Numbered from the stretch's first letter, positions 1 through 10,297 are shown. The stretch: DNA of 60,498 nucleotides from Chrysophaeum taylorii (GCA_029834535.1 JAQMWT010000609.1:1-60498); one strand, 5' to 3'. A program made the numbers and translations. Notes: generated by a model from the sequence alone, not told the origin.

Positions 1-379
1 TCGTCGAGTTTTGGAACTCCATGACAACCAACGGCTGCTGACTTTGATCGCGAGCTCAAAGTCTTCGCAACCTCGACCCGTCGCACGGCCACTGCAACGG
101 TACCAGATAATGATCGATCGTGTCGTTGTCACCGAGGCTCCTTCAACCTGATCCTTAAGGCCGCCGACGCCAAACGTCTCACCACGACAGGGCAGACGCC
201 CCGCGGAGGTCGGCGTCCTCTTGGCGAAGCCCGTCTTCTGCCTCGTCCAGCTCTACGTGGCTCTCTGTCGATCGGCAACCCGAGGATATCTGTCTTTTTG
301 GTCGACGACTCCAACCCACTCCACACGGCTGCGCAATAACGATAAGCCCCTCCCAGCCGTCTACACGCGCACTATAGGT

Positions 380-680
380 TAACTTACTGGGACCCGGTGA
401 ATTTACTGAGGTTGGAGATTGGGACTAGGTGAACTTTTATGTGACCAGGTGCTGAAACTGGGACCAGGTGAACTAACTGGGGTTTTTAAGTAAAGGGTTT
501 TTAGGTAAACTCAAAGGGTGGCGGCCGTGCGGATCAAAGCAGCTTAGATTGGCGGAGGCGAGAGCGACGAGCTCAAAGGAGTTGGTGTGAGTAGGTGAAT
601 TACTGACCAGGTGACCTTATATGAAAATTTACTGAGACCAGACCGGAACTTACTAGGGTAAGAGTTTAAGAGTAGGTGAA
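380..680. repeat. degenerate short direct repeats (GGGACCAGGTGAAC-like)
   Basis: Several diverged copies of a phrase like GGGACCAGGTGAAC followed by TTACTG recur about every 25-45 bases. The rest of 1-1035 is non-coding as far as I can see; its short ORFs come from the repeats and show no recognisable domain. It adjoins the truncated 3' side of the methyltransferase retroelement, so it may be decayed element sequence. Confidence 0.5.
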
Positions 681-711
681 CTATCGACCTGCACTTGTCT
701 GTCTTAAATGT

Positions 712-766
712 CGACTGCTAAGAGGGGGGGGTGTGTGTTGGGAGCTGAAGGATGTGGGTGGGTCAC
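712..766 (+). repeat. dispersed GTCGACTGCTAAGAGG repeat, copy 1
   Basis: This G-rich block starts GTCGACTGCTAAGAGG, runs into a GTGTGTG stretch and ends near GGATGTGGGTGGG. It recurs at about 13471-13510, on the opposite strand at about 13658-13705, and twice at about 18186-18300 in and around the two copia elements. Its presence here, outside any copia element I can recognise, makes it a dispersed repeat in its own right or a remnant of a further element. Confidence 0.6.
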
Positions 767-859
767 TGTGGCATTCTCGGTGCCTACTCAAACACCACCT
801 ACCATGATCCTTACTCTGCGCTACCTGATCCTTACCTAAATCGAGGGACAACACACAGA

Positions 860-861
<2 letters not shown>

Positions 862-894
<33 letters not shown>

Positions 895-896
895 AC
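862..896 (+). repeat. (GACA)n microsatellite
   Basis: About eight tandem copies of GACA, slightly interrupted at the ends. It generates spurious cysteine/valine/leucine/serine-rich ORFs on the minus strand. Confidence 0.9.
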
Positions 897-1059
897 AAAC
901 ATCGTCGATTAGTAGATAAAGATAGTAGGCGAAAGCAAATGTACGAGTAAAAAACATCCTTGAGATTGGTTTCGCGACGAGGCTGAGGGTGATGGGACCA
1001 CGGGTGACCAGAGGACATCCTGGGAAAAGAGAGACCGATAAGATGGTAAAAGTGGCAGA

Positions 1060-2118
1060 GTGTGGGAGGGACACTTCAGATGGAGGTGTGGTGGCGGAAG
1101 TAGCGGGTGCAGGAGCAGCTGGAGAACATGCGGGAGCGGGAGCCGGGGCATGGAGATGAGAAGAAGGAGTCCCCCTTCATGGTCAGTGTCGGTAGGCATA
1201 GCATTCCCCCTCTGCGCCGCATCATTGGGGTGCTATGAACAGAGAAGGGAATGTCGGGTGAAGGTCGCGGAGGTGGATGTTGTTCATAATCAGGAGGAGA
1301 TTTAGAAATAAGATGGGGAAAAGTCAGTTTAGAGGAAACACGGACTTGACCGTTTTCAGGATTAAGGACAACATCGGCTAAATGATTAACATGGGGTGTT
1401 ATTAAAGGGTTTATAACGTTAGCACCGCATAAGTAGATGTAGGGACGACATCGGGGTTCATATTTATGAAATTCGTTCGGTTCCAAATGCAAATAACAAA
1501 AGGGAAACGTTAGGGAGGAGATTATATGATTGGATAGCATGTATAACAGCCCACGGGTAGTGTGGTGCCGGATCTGTTAGGGGGTGACCTTTATAGGATA
1601 CATTAAGCATATGCCTGAGTCGTGTAGACGCGGCAGTGGCTATGTGACCAACAGCGGCTTCGACTTCATGATTAAAGACATGTAAGTAAGGGGGGAACGC
1701 GGACATATTAATACCATGTTCCACACGGAAGGGGGTTGTAACATGCTGGGATAAATAGGGTTTAAAGGAATCACAATAAATTTGTTTTAGTTGTACATGA
1801 ACATAAGTAGAACAAAATTACGAACAAACTCAAGGGCGTTACAAAATTCGCTGGAGTTAGTGCTACGACAAAAGTACACTAACAGAAATTTAGAAATGAG
1901 ACACTTGAAGACAATGATATGTCGAAAGGATCCCCATTCCGAGAGCACAGAGACGTAACCACCGTCACATGCCCAAGCTTCACCAGGTTGAAAAATTTTT
2001 TCGAATGATGGTTGCTTGATAAGGTGGTGTGGATGAGGAAAGCGTTATTTATGAGCCGTACAATCCACACAGAACTTACGGTAGGGTACGTCAGATGGGT
2101 GGTGTCCCGGACTGGCAA
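1060..2118 (-). pseudogene. integrase domain of the left retroelement (broken)
   Basis: Translated fragments match the right-hand copy of the integrase. They include a zinc-binding CVDC segment just upstream, an acidic GEAWACDGG segment (first catalytic Asp), and FNHEVEAAVG with the catalytic Glu, which in the right copy follows the second Asp (YCDSF) by about 35 residues: a DDE integrase of the retroelement type. In this copy the frame is lost after the TAA at 2045-2047 and by further stops near 1725-1880, so no intact integrase can be made. A proline-rich linker follows the core. Downstream, where reverse transcriptase should lie, I find none. Retroelement integrase by motif; subfamily copia-like by inference. 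Confidence 0.65.
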
Positions 2119-4294
2119 TAACCTGAACAGCTTTTATGGCTTGAGAATCACTGGAATGGTGAATGTTGTGAAAATTGGTAGCTCGTTGTTGCGCATCTCG
2201 AAATGCGAGGGTGCCCCTGGCATGGTTTTTCTTATCGAAGGGCGCATGCTTCTCATGGAGCTGTCTTGGCGTTATGAGGGGTATTTGTTTTTCTTTAGTA
2301 GGGGACGATATATCTGCGGATAAGATGTTAGAGATGAAAGCATGAGCTACTGAATCAGTATGAAAAGAAGTAAGTTCGTGGTTTGGAGTGATAGTATCAC
2401 AACATAAGAGTTTTTTATTAGAAATGTAGAACATAGTAATAGAACTCTGGTGTAACGTTAAGGATGTATCTGTTGGGAATATATTTGTGAAGAAGGTTGA
2501 CCTATAGTTTTTGGTTAGAGGAGCGTGATCAGGGTCAAACGATGGTGATAGTGTTAATGTACGCAAGTCGTAAACAAGCTGACACGAGTGTTTATAAATT
2601 GTATGATATGTTCCAGCTGGAATAGCATTTGCGATGATATCACAGCATAGGTCAGGGGACAAAGACAAAAGAAAATTGATTTGGTACGCTGTGAAGTTAT
2701 TGGCGCATGCCAATTCGCGAGTTGAGTAGTGTCGAATGCGATCGAGTCGTGGATCGTACACCAGCATATTAGCAAATCCACGAATGGTAGGAGTGGGAGT
2801 ATATATAGAGTGAACTTTGGCACCCATCTTCCTATCGCTTGATGTTATAAAGCCCAAATATCTGCTTTGGGACAAATGCATGTCACTTAAAGCAAATATT
2901 TTGTCGATAAATTCAAGACGATTTTCCTGAGGGTAGAAGACAAAAGAATCGTGAAATACGGGAGAAGTATATGAAACCAGTGCTTGTACTAGACGACGTG
3001 TGTCTTGATTTTCAGTATGATGGTATGCTTGGCAAAGCCAAAGAAAACCGGTAACTGGTTCGAGAGAAGCTGTCTTTTTGATTCCGGCATCGTGTGTTAA
3101 AAGGGCGTAGGTTTCGCCAAAAGCATTTATGTGTTCCTGGTATTTAGAAGAAGAGTTAGAAACTGTTATCTCTCCGCTGGTATGTCTTCCACCAGTGATG
3201 TAAATGATGGGTGAAGTAGAGGATTTATTTAAGAATAACCTGTGAGATGGTTGGTTATATTCGATAGTTGTAATACGAAAGGACACAGGTAATGTGATGG
3301 ATTTAGGGAACAATCGCCCCATAATATTATAGAAGAGCACAAAAGCTTTGAGTTCAATAGGGGATCTCATGCAAGCAAGTGGTTTTCTTGAATTAGTCAA
3401 GAATCCCAGGCGAAAGTTAGAAATACCCTCCATTTCATCTTGACTGGGATGTTCGACTGTTTTATTAGAGTGCAGACGAAGGAACAGCATAGTTAAGGTT
3501 TCAAGTTCAGTCACAGTTAAGCGCACGGATCCTGTACGACTGAAAATATTGTAGGTTTTAGGTGTGGACACAAATAGTATGTCAGGGAAGACCTGCGTCC
3601 AAGATTCGTCGACTATTAACTTGCGACTGATGGAGTTAGCATGGTCTGCAATATCCAGAAAGGAAGTGACTCGTTTATTAGGCCATGAAAGCAGATCAAG
3701 AGGGCCGGTGTTATATTTGCGTGCGACGAGGATCCATCTTTCTCTGGCTTGATAATCTCCACATAAATAGCATGGAAATCGGTCACATATGTCCACCGTA
3801 TAGTGCATCGTTGAGAAGATGAGATTGGCAACTCGTATATGATCTTCGTATGATGCGGAGTGTGGTGGAGTCATTTCCATGAAGAGAACGAGCGGCTTTA
3901 AGAGCTCAAGTACACTTAGTGCACTTGGGAACAAAGAATCATCCATATCGCGCTCGAAGGTGGAAATGGATCTCCCATTGATTATGTTGCGATTTTTGCA
4001 TGGTGATGTCAATTCCACTATGTCAGTGTAATATCGTGCACGTTCAACGTCCGATGCTCGATGGAGATATGTCAAAAACTTAGGTAAGGATGGGAAAACT
4101 TCGATGGAATTACCAAAACGTCTTCGTAGCATGTGCGTGATATTGTCGTCGCTCTCAACAAGAACTATAACGTTGATGTTGATTTGCATGTCATTTGAAG
4201 CGCAAGCCAGGAATGCAGGAGTGGACATCCCAGAACAAAGTAAAGTTACTGTAGGTATTCGTGGGCTAGGAGATGAAGTTACTGTGTGGAGCAA
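2045..4294 (-). CDS. cytosine-C5 DNA methyltransferase-like domain fused to an integrase zinc-binding region (retroelement pol)
   Basis: This is a 749-residue ORF with the ordered motifs of a C5 DNA methyltransferase. VTLLCSGMSTPAF at residues 16-28 is the SAM-binding motif I region, VESDD at 46-50 is the acidic motif II, and TSPC at 96-99 carries the likely catalytic Cys99 (the usual PCQ is PCK here). Glu140 lies in LFMEM, in place of ENV. YQARER at 181-186 fits motif VIII (QxRxR), RHYSTREL is near 521-528, and IANAIPAG at 554-561 fits motif X. About 340 residues between VIII and IX give an unusually large target-recognition region. Residues about 700-749 run into an HH...CxxC integrase zinc-binding segment, so methyltransferase and integrase are one polyprotein. 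The ORF ends at a TAA where the right-hand copy has AAA (Lys). It lies in the same frame as the upstream gag-like ORF, separated by one TGA. Captured methyltransferases are known in some algal and dinoflagellate retroelements; activity here is inference. Confidence 0.7.
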   Translation of the reverse strand: MLHTVTSSPSPRIPTVTLLCSGMSTPAFLACASNDMQININVIVLVESDDNITHMLRRRFGNSIEVFPSLPKFLTYLHRASDVERARYYTDIVELTSPCKNRNIINGRSISTFERDMDDSLFPSALSVLELLKPLVLFMEMTPPHSASYEDHIRVANLIFSTMHYTVDICDRFPCYLCGDYQARERWILVARKYNTGPLDLLSWPNKRVTSFLDIADHANSISRKLIVDESWTQVFPDILFVSTPKTYNIFSRTGSVRLTVTELETLTMLFLRLHSNKTVEHPSQDEMEGISNFRLGFLTNSRKPLACMRSPIELKAFVLFYNIMGRLFPKSITLPVSFRITTIEYNQPSHRLFLNKSSTSPIIYITGGRHTSGEITVSNSSSKYQEHINAFGETYALLTHDAGIKKTASLEPVTGFLWLCQAYHHTENQDTRRLVQALVSYTSPVFHDSFVFYPQENRLEFIDKIFALSDMHLSQSRYLGFITSSDRKMGAKVHSIYTPTPTIRGFANMLVYDPRLDRIRHYSTRELACANNFTAYQINFLLSLSPDLCCDIIANAIPAGTYHTIYKHSCQLVYDLRTLTLSPSFDPDHAPLTKNYRSTFFTNIFPTDTSLTLHQSSITMFYISNKKLLCCDTITPNHELTSFHTDSVAHAFISNILSADISSPTKEKQIPLITPRQLHEKHAPFDKKNHARGTLAFRDAQQRATNFHNIHHSSDSQAIKAVQVIASPGHHPSDVPYRKFCVDCTAHK

Positions 4295-4312
4295 ACGTGT
4301 TGTAACCTTGCG

Positions 4313-4315
4313 TCA
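4313..4315 (-). promoter_or_regulatory. candidate readthrough stop (TGA-C) between gag-like ORF and DNMT-integrase
   Basis: The codon series reads GTA TGA CGC AAG GTT here and GTA TGA CAC AAG GTT in the right copy (stop at 52669-52671). The downstream methyltransferase ORF is in the same frame with no other stop. TGA followed by C is a context known to be leaky in other systems. Conservation between two copies with different inactivating mutations argues for function, although a shared inactivated ancestor is possible. Confidence 0.45.
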
Positions 4316-5395
4316 TACAGGAGGTGGGAAATGCTTGCGTGTGTAATGCAGCTGCGAATGCATTGACTCCAGGATGGTTTTAAGCCATGGGACGTAAATT
4401 ACTCGTTCCATGAGGGTGGAATATAGTTTGAGCATTTCACGTTGTTCATTAAAAACACATAGTCTGAACTGTAGTGAGCGAAGTTCCATTTTACGCGCTT
4501 TTGCTTGTTGTAGCGAATGAATTGGTAGAGTAGGCAACAGGCTATTAAGTCTAAGCAAAGTAATCTTGACATTATCATCAATTTTACTCTGGATAGATGA
4601 TTGTCCTTTAAATTCAACTCCACAAAGGTGTATACCAAGTTTATCTTCTCCCCATTGAGTCATACTGATGATGTGCAGATCGGGATCGTTATGGTCGTTG
4701 TGCTTGGGTAGAAAAAGCGCAACGTCTAGCTTTACATATCCCACATTTGGATGCTTTGGCAGAGCGGGAATGACGGTCCTTGTAATCATAGCATGTGTGA
4801 TTCTCTGCGTATCCGTAGCAGTCTGGATAGCAGGTGATAAAGACTCGGGTAGCTTTACGATGTGGATAGGATCAGCATAACGTTTAAAGTTAATTACATG
4901 TTGAGAAGCACATGTGTCATTATATCCTGGCGTAGTCATTGGCGGCAAATTGTACTCGTTGTACAGTTTAAGCATTGTTGCATAACAGGCGTGTGTTGAG
5001 CTTTGACCAAACACGTACTGTGTCATGAAACTTTGCGTTTGCTCGGAAGGCACAACGACAAGTGTAAAACCAGTATTTAATTTTGGTAGCAACACAGGGG
5101 GATCTGTACCATCTTCATTATGTTCATTGGTTAAATTACTGGGGAGCTCTGAGTGCGAAGAAGTTTCCCGAGCTTGACGACGAACAATAGCATTCTGAGC
5201 TTTAGCATTTATGTGCTGCAGTAGCGGCTGAGGGATGTTATCGATTTCATCATCTTTAATGGACAGGAAAGTGTGGAACATTTTCTCTGTATCAGCAGTC
5301 CCCCTCTGCTCCGCATCACTGGGGGACGCTTCGGGAGCAGATGTTTCAGTTTTATACTTTTCTTCTGAAACAAGTGATTCCTTATCGGCTTCCAA
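4313..5395 (-). CDS. gag-like C-terminal ORF of the left retroelement
   Basis: A 360-residue ORF beginning with an acidic Ser/Glu-rich stretch, followed by a globular region with the segment YVKLDVALFLP and a basic C-terminus ending FPPPV. I do not recognise the fold; it could be capsid, a chaperone-like gag module or a degenerate protease, but no DTG/DSG protease motif is visible. It ends with TGA at 4313-4315, and the same frame continues without interruption into the methyltransferase ORF. The right copy ends at the same TGA. Upstream in the same frame, TAG at 5402-5404 separates it from more gag-like sequence; the right copy has a serine codon there, so this stop is a private nonsense mutation. 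Confidence 0.55.
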   Translation of the reverse strand: MEADKESLVSEEKYKTETSAPEASPSDAEQRGTADTEKMFHTFLSIKDDEIDNIPQPLLQHINAKAQNAIVRRQARETSSHSELPSNLTNEHNEDGTDPPVLLPKLNTGFTLVVVPSEQTQSFMTQYVFGQSSTHACYATMLKLYNEYNLPPMTTPGYNDTCASQHVINFKRYADPIHIVKLPESLSPAIQTATDTQRITHAMITRTVIPALPKHPNVGYVKLDVALFLPKHNDHNDPDLHIISMTQWGEDKLGIHLCGVEFKGQSSIQSKIDDNVKITLLRLNSLLPTLPIHSLQQAKARKMELRSLQFRLCVFNEQREMLKLYSTLMERVIYVPWLKTILESMHSQLHYTRKHFPPPV

Positions 5396-5401
5396 GAGGT
5401 T

Positions 5402-6346
5402 CTATATGGTATTGGATATAGCATCAACTCGAGATAAGTAGAGATGAACTTGGGTGGCTTCATCAGGATCTAAGGACTGTGTCGAAGCTTGAGAAGCGGT
5501 TGTCCAAAGGGTACGCAATAAGCTTTTCATTTCCCCCTGTACCATTTTAGAGTCGGTGGAAGGATTGGGATTCGCTTCCTCCAATTTACCAAACAGGTGG
5601 CGAAGACGATCAACTTGATAAGTAGCCCGGTCCATAAGAGACATATTAGAGCGTGCATTACGGTTAGAGGAAGATGAGTAGACAGGACGATCGAAGCTGG
5701 TACCTCTGACGTTATAATTTGAGGGTGAACGATACTACGACGTGTCGCGCGGTGAGATTGTCGATGCTTTATCTTTTGCATTACGAAGCTTACGGGCGTT
5801 GAAGCCAGACTGTCCAGCTACAGTGGCTGACAACGAGTAAGCGTTGTTTAGAGAGTCGTGGGATTGATGAATAGTATCCATCAATAATACCTTAGGTGGC
5901 TTGGCAGCAGTAGCACCAGGGATGTAAGGGATCCAGGAAGCGGGTTTATCCAAGCGTCGGTTAGAAGAAAACTTTGTCTCATTATATATCTTTAACAAGA
6001 ATTCCAATAGTGGACGAACGTCGTTAGGATCAACTAGCTTTAACAATTCGGGATCGTGAATCGAGTTGTTACTAGAGCGTGTCTCGTAGAGTTTACACCA
6101 TTCCAATAACGATTGAGAATAGCGCTCGTGATCCGAGGGATTAGCATATAGACGGTAGATCTCCTCGTGAGCTTTAAGAGTGATTATGGAGTTATTAAAT
6201 TGGATTGATGCTTCATCATTATTTAATTGCCTTGCCTGAGATTGAAAGGCAAGGAGTTGTTCGTCAAATACATGGGCATACCAATTAACATTTAGAGACA
6301 TTCGATTAAACTGAGATTTAATCTCCGTTACATCTGTACAAGACAC
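5402..6346 (-). pseudogene. gag-like middle region of the left retroelement
   Basis: Two fragments, 6346-5735 (203 residues, hydrophilic and helical, starting MSCTDVTEI) and 5644-5402 (80 residues), match the right copy at 54656-53905. They are joined by a short stretch where stops interrupt the frame. The position ahead of the methyltransferase/integrase polyprotein suggests a gag product; no zinc knuckle is visible. The right copy carries a LINE insertion within the homologous stretch, near the first codons of this fragment. Function is unassigned beyond position. Confidence 0.5.
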
Positions 6347-6501
6347 TGTCTCATAGTAATGATAGGCTAAAGCATTACAGCAGGTAATTTATTGGGATGT
6401 GCAGGGATTGCATAAATTTTATTTAGCTGAGGCCACATAGCGAGAGCGGGCTTTTCCTGGAACTCGAGGTTAAAGAATATGTACAAAAAACCGGCATAAG
6501 T

Positions 6502-6975
6502 TTAGCAGTGTTTGATCCAATCGGCATTAGAGAGACCTGTAAATGATATGTTAGTTAAAGATGAATAATACACAATTGATTTCGGGAATCGGGTATCTAA
6601 TAAAGTGAGGACACGTTTGACATCCTCATTTAATTCGGGGCGAATAATGTTGTACGACTCTTGGGAATAAAGTCGTTCGAGATTATCACGGAAATCAACT
6701 GTTAGTTGATGTGATGAGTTGACGTGCCAAGTTTTAAGATGGTCAGGCAGGGCATCTTCATCAGGTAAGTTTAAATCGTTAACTAGTTCAGCTTTCCATT
6801 GAGCGAAGATGATATCAACTTCTTGTTCAAGGATTTGATTATATTCCGGAGCATTCCGGGTGTAAGCTTCATATGAATCAAAGCAGAATGACGCGTCCAC
6901 ATATGGACTTGTCATATGCCTGCGAAGCGCCTCAATTTGCAAGCTCACCTTGGTTGAGTTGTCTTGGAAACGCAA
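6502..6975 (-). pseudogene. gag-like N-terminal region of the left retroelement
   Basis: A 157-residue ORF, helical and acidic, whose counterpart is at about 57773-57297 in the right copy. It ends KHC then TAA, where the right copy has a Glu codon and reads about 14 residues further, so the left stop is a mutation. Homology to the right copy ends near 6950, where the right copy meets unrelated LINE-like sequence. No family is recognised; retroelement gag by context only. Confidence 0.45.
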
Positions 6976-6999
6976 TCCTGCGCTAATCTTATCAACGAG

Positions 7000-7862
7000 G
7001 ATTTGTTCTTGTTTGTAGATATCCGTGGTGGATATTGTTTTTTGTTTTGACTTGATTGTGGCCTATTAAGAGATAGGTTAGAGGATTGATAGACAGATTT
7101 GACACATAAGAATGAAGGGTTTCTCAAGTGCGGGTTCTATGTGCAGTACGCTATTTTAAGCGTGGACTTATTGACAAGACCAAACAAATCAACATGCTAT
7201 TTAAAACAGGGTGACTTGAGACTGAAGAATGGATTAGTTCTCGAGCAGTCAGTCTTTTGTTGGGGAAAAGAAGTAAAAACCCGTACAAGTTTCCGCGGCT
7301 TGCATAGGAAAAATTTTAATTTTATTGGTTATGCGAGTGCATGTGACCAGTGACCGACCCAACTCGGCCACAAACCAATTTAACTGGTAGGCACATACCG
7401 TCACACAACAAATATGTACAGTAGACCACCGCCAAACACATTGTCGCATTGTACTCGTGATCAGGCGTAAATTGATCATTCGGTTTAGACGTACAACACA
7501 GTTGGGCTGACACACCTACGCACCTGGGCCCATAACCTGGAGAGATTTGACCCTCTCCGGGTACATGGTAGAGACTGCGTGCAGTCTTAGGCGTGTACAG
7601 ACCATTCCGCTTGCCAGATGCTACTACACAAGGTAGGGCTTTAAGTCCTGACTCCTTAAGGACATTAGGTCCCATAGAAGCGTTTACACTGACAACGAGG
7701 AACGAAGCCTCTGTTAATTAAACAGACAACCCCGTACCTGACGGTACGCACCTGGAGGCCTACTCCATGTTGGAAAAGAGCTTCAGACTGGGTTCTTCAT
7801 AGTCATGAAAGATAAAAGGGCGGAAGGGTAAGGAAGGAAGGAGAGAAAGAGGGAAAGCCGTA
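7000..7862. other. unassigned DNA upstream of the left retroelement
   Basis: I see no supported gene, RNA or repeat here. If the retroelement on the minus strand is complete on this side, its 5' LTR and primer-binding site should lie here, but I could not find a matching LTR partner. Short ORFs are not convincing. Confidence 0.4.
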
Positions 7863-8174
7863 TTACGGAGAGAAAACCCTCGTGTAGAGATAGGTGTGAA
7901 AATGTTCCAGTATCGCACACATAATAGTGTAGCTCTCTGGAGATTTGAAGCCATTCCCCACGGCCACCTCGTGGTCGATCTCCCTCAGATGAGCCAATTT
8001 CCGCGGCTCGCGGCCTTCGTAAGTTTCAATGCAGTCGCGAGACTTGCCTGTCCTGCTAACGGGCATTTTCCTTCGGTCGTCATTCACAGCCTTCTCGAAC
8101 GCCAACTGAATGTCATCTTCGTCGCTGTCCCCGAACTCCATCGTACACCCGAGGGACTCCCGCCGTGCCTCCAT
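7863..8174 (-). CDS. hypothetical small protein, 103 residues
   Basis: The minus-strand ORF begins MEARRESLG and continues with an acidic stretch (GDSDEDD, residues about 15-21) and a charged, probably helical middle. I recognise no domain. It may be the first exon of a gene with introns, since this genome splices heavily, or a chance ORF. The antisense ORF over the same bases has poorer composition. Confidence 0.25.
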   Translation of the reverse strand: MEARRESLGCTMEFGDSDEDDIQLAFEKAVNDDRRKMPVSRTGKSRDCIETYEGREPRKLAHLREIDHEVAVGNGFKSPESYTIMCAILEHFHTYLYTRVFSP

Positions 8175-8742
8175 GGCGCTCCCACACCTCCCTGACCTGT
8201 CAGCCTCGCCAGCAGGCTACCATTGTCGCGTGTCGACCTAGTAGGAGCGTTGGTTATTCTTCCTTTCGTTGGTTATTCTTCCTTACATTACGCTCTGTAC
8301 AAGTACGGGTACTAGTACTGGACCACTACTGGTTTTGTTTGAAGAAAGTGCGGTGCACAATCCAGGGTTAATGCGCGGTGCCGCTCATCGTCGCGTCCGA
8401 AGACTATGCGAAGAGCACGATATTCTCGTCGTATCCCGCATGAATCGCGAGTCCATCGAATAAGCCCGCGCGCAGCACGGACATCTCCTGCGCGGGCGCC
8501 TCAAGAAAACGTCGGAGATCCCCTCGGAACCGAACGGAGAGCCACCACCCGAAGACCTATAGCGCGTGGGCGGCCTAGCGAGTTTAGTACATAACTTCTG
8601 TGACCTGTGCCATGCAGCTTTTGCGTCGGCACGGTTTCACAACATGCCGTGCGCGGGTGTGACGGGTGGCCACGGCACGGAAACTGGCGTGCGGGTTATT
8701 TTGGTGCACGTCCCAACGCTCCAGCTTAGTTTGAACCACCTG

Positions 8743-8777
8743 GGCTTAGTTTGATATCATTTGAATCAAACTAAGCC
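8743..8777. repeat. perfect 13-bp inverted repeat (hairpin)
   Basis: GGCTTAGTTTGAT at 8743-8755 and ATCAAACTAAGCC at 8765-8777 are exact reverse complements around a 9-nt loop. A partial extra copy, GCTTAGTTTGAA, lies just upstream at about 8724-8735. It lies about 60 bp from the copia insertion. It could be a terminator-like hairpin or a relic of a small inverted-repeat transposon. Confidence 0.7.
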
Positions 8778-8835
8778 ATCGACGTTGCCCCAACTAAGTA
8801 ATGATGAAGCTCTAATTAAACCACGGAATAGTTGG

Positions 8836-8931
8836 TGTCACAACTGGAATGGGGCGTTACACTAGCGATAAGGGAATGACGTAGGGATACTGGATACGTG
8901 GTGCAGGGGTAAGTGTCATAGCTTCCTCACA
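8836..8931 (-). repeat. 3' LTR of copia element 1 (96 bp)
   Basis: On the element strand it starts TGTGAGGAAGCTATGAC and ends CCAGTTGTGACA. It matches 13404-13574 except that the latter has an internal insertion. It is flanked outside by GTTGG. Confidence 0.8.
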
Positions 8932-8939
8932 CAGGTGCT

Positions 8940-9030
8940 GGAAAAAGAAAGAAAAGGAAAAAGGAGTAAGTGAGGTCCTCACACAGGTGCTGGAAAAGAA
9001 AGAAAAGGAAAAAAAAAAAAAGGGGGTAAG
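8940..9030 (+). repeat. duplicated A/G-rich block next to the 3' LTR of element 1
   Basis: Two tandem copies of a block starting ACACAGGTGCTGGAAAAG, followed by a purine run and GTAAGTGAGG. On the coding strand it reads as a long pyrimidine tract ending CCAG, the reverse of a usual polypurine tract. The same duplicated block occurs in element 2 at about 18440-18530. Confidence 0.65.
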
Positions 9031-9118
9031 TGAGGCTCTCACAGAGGAGAAGCTTGAAGGTGGAAAAAGACGTCAGGAGGTAGCGTGGCAGAAAGAAACA
9101 GGAGAGATCAGGGCGAAG

Positions 9119-10297
9119 TCACGAGGTGAGGTAACAAGCACTAAGCCGGAGGAAGGAAGGAGCTTCCGTACTGCGGGTGAAGATATCGCTGAGGTTGTCA
9201 AGGCGGGGAATGTGTTGGAGATCAATGATGTGGTTGCGATGATATTCGGCGGTGCTGTAAAAGCGAATATCAATATGGCGGGTGCGCCGCGTGAGACATT
9301 GGAGACGGACTTGGGTGACGGTGGTGCTGTTATCGACATACATTGATACCGTGTGACGAGGGAGATCAAAGTCATCAAAAAGTTTGAGAAGCCAAGAGAG
9401 CTCAGCAGTAGCGGCGTAAAGAGCGAGCAATTCAGGTTCAAAAGAGGAGCGGGCGAGGAGGTACTGCGAGCACGAGCAGTCGGCGATCATAGAGCCAGCA
9501 AGGAGAAAACAAAAGCCATTAGTGGAGTGGCGGTCATCAGGGTCGTCGGCCCAACTGGAGTCGGAATAACCACAGAGACGAAGGGTAGAATCGCGACCAA
9601 GAACAAGGGCAAGATCTTGAGAACCATTGAGATAACGGAGGGTATGAGATAAAGCGTGCCAGTGGGGTTTACCAGGATTGTGTGTAAAACGCGCACACTG
9701 ATTGACGGACCAAGTGATATCAGGGCGAGTCATAACGGAGATAAATAAAACACAGCCAACAATACGACGAAAAGGGATGCATGCCATGAAGACGTGATCG
9801 GGGGAGCCAGGTGCAGGACAATCAGCCGCAGAAAGATGAAGACCTTTGGGAACGGGAGGCAATTCTGGTTTACTGTTGATGAAGCGATGTTCGGTGAGGA
9901 TTTCACGGAGAGGAGGGATTGGTAGATAGCCGAGCGTGTGACGTGCGCGATCACGCGTAATGCGGAGACCAACGGAAGTGGGAAGGCTTTGAAAAACGCA
10001 AAAAGAGAAGCGTGGTAATGAACCGCGGACAAAGCTACAATCATTGACAAGGAGGCGTTCTAAGTAAAGCCACCAGTGGGAACATGCTTGCAGGCAACCG
10101 TACCAAGAGCGACAGAGCGTGTAAATGATTTTGAAACCATCGGTGGGTTGGCGAGGAGCATAACCTTCGGGTGGCCAGACATAGATGTCTTCGTCAATGG
10201 GAGCTTGGATAAAAGCGGAGCTGACATCCAACTTATGCAAATCCCAGTCGTGAACAGCAACGCCAGACAGGGGCTTGTATGAAAGCAGAGATGACAT
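9119..10297 (-). pseudogene. copia reverse transcriptase-RNase H, element 1 (internally deleted)
   Basis: The ORF contains the copia RT signature LDVSSAFIQAPIDEDIYV and the segment PPEGYAP, then jumps to VGLRITR. About 50 residues that hold the catalytic xVDD motif in element 2 are missing. The RNase H half is well preserved: GYSDSSWADDPDDRHST, SSFEPELLALYAATAE, MYVDNSTT and RTRHIDIRFY, with the DNLSDIFTR tail. This copy keeps a stretch (about RHTLGYLPIPP to PELPPVP) that element 2 has lost, so the two copies have complementary deletions. No active reverse transcriptase is expected. Confidence 0.85.

Larger units (their letters stand above)
1036..7000 (-). mobile_element. methyltransferase-bearing retroelement, left copy (decayed)
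   Basis: On the minus strand the order is a gag-like region (about 7000-4316), an in-frame TGA, a cytosine-C5 DNA methyltransferase domain, then a retroviral-type integrase ending near 1060. A second copy lies at 49250-57773 in the same orientation and aligns along its whole length with many substitutions. No reverse transcriptase follows the integrase here, and I could not define LTRs, so the element is truncated or decayed. The gag-DNMT-integrase order resembles Ty1/copia pol order, with the methyltransferase where a protease is expected. Several stops break the ORFs. Confidence 0.7.

Noticed and set aside
681..1074. Cys/Val/Leu-rich small secreted proteins on the minus strand
   Set aside because: They are generated by the (GACA)n microsatellite.
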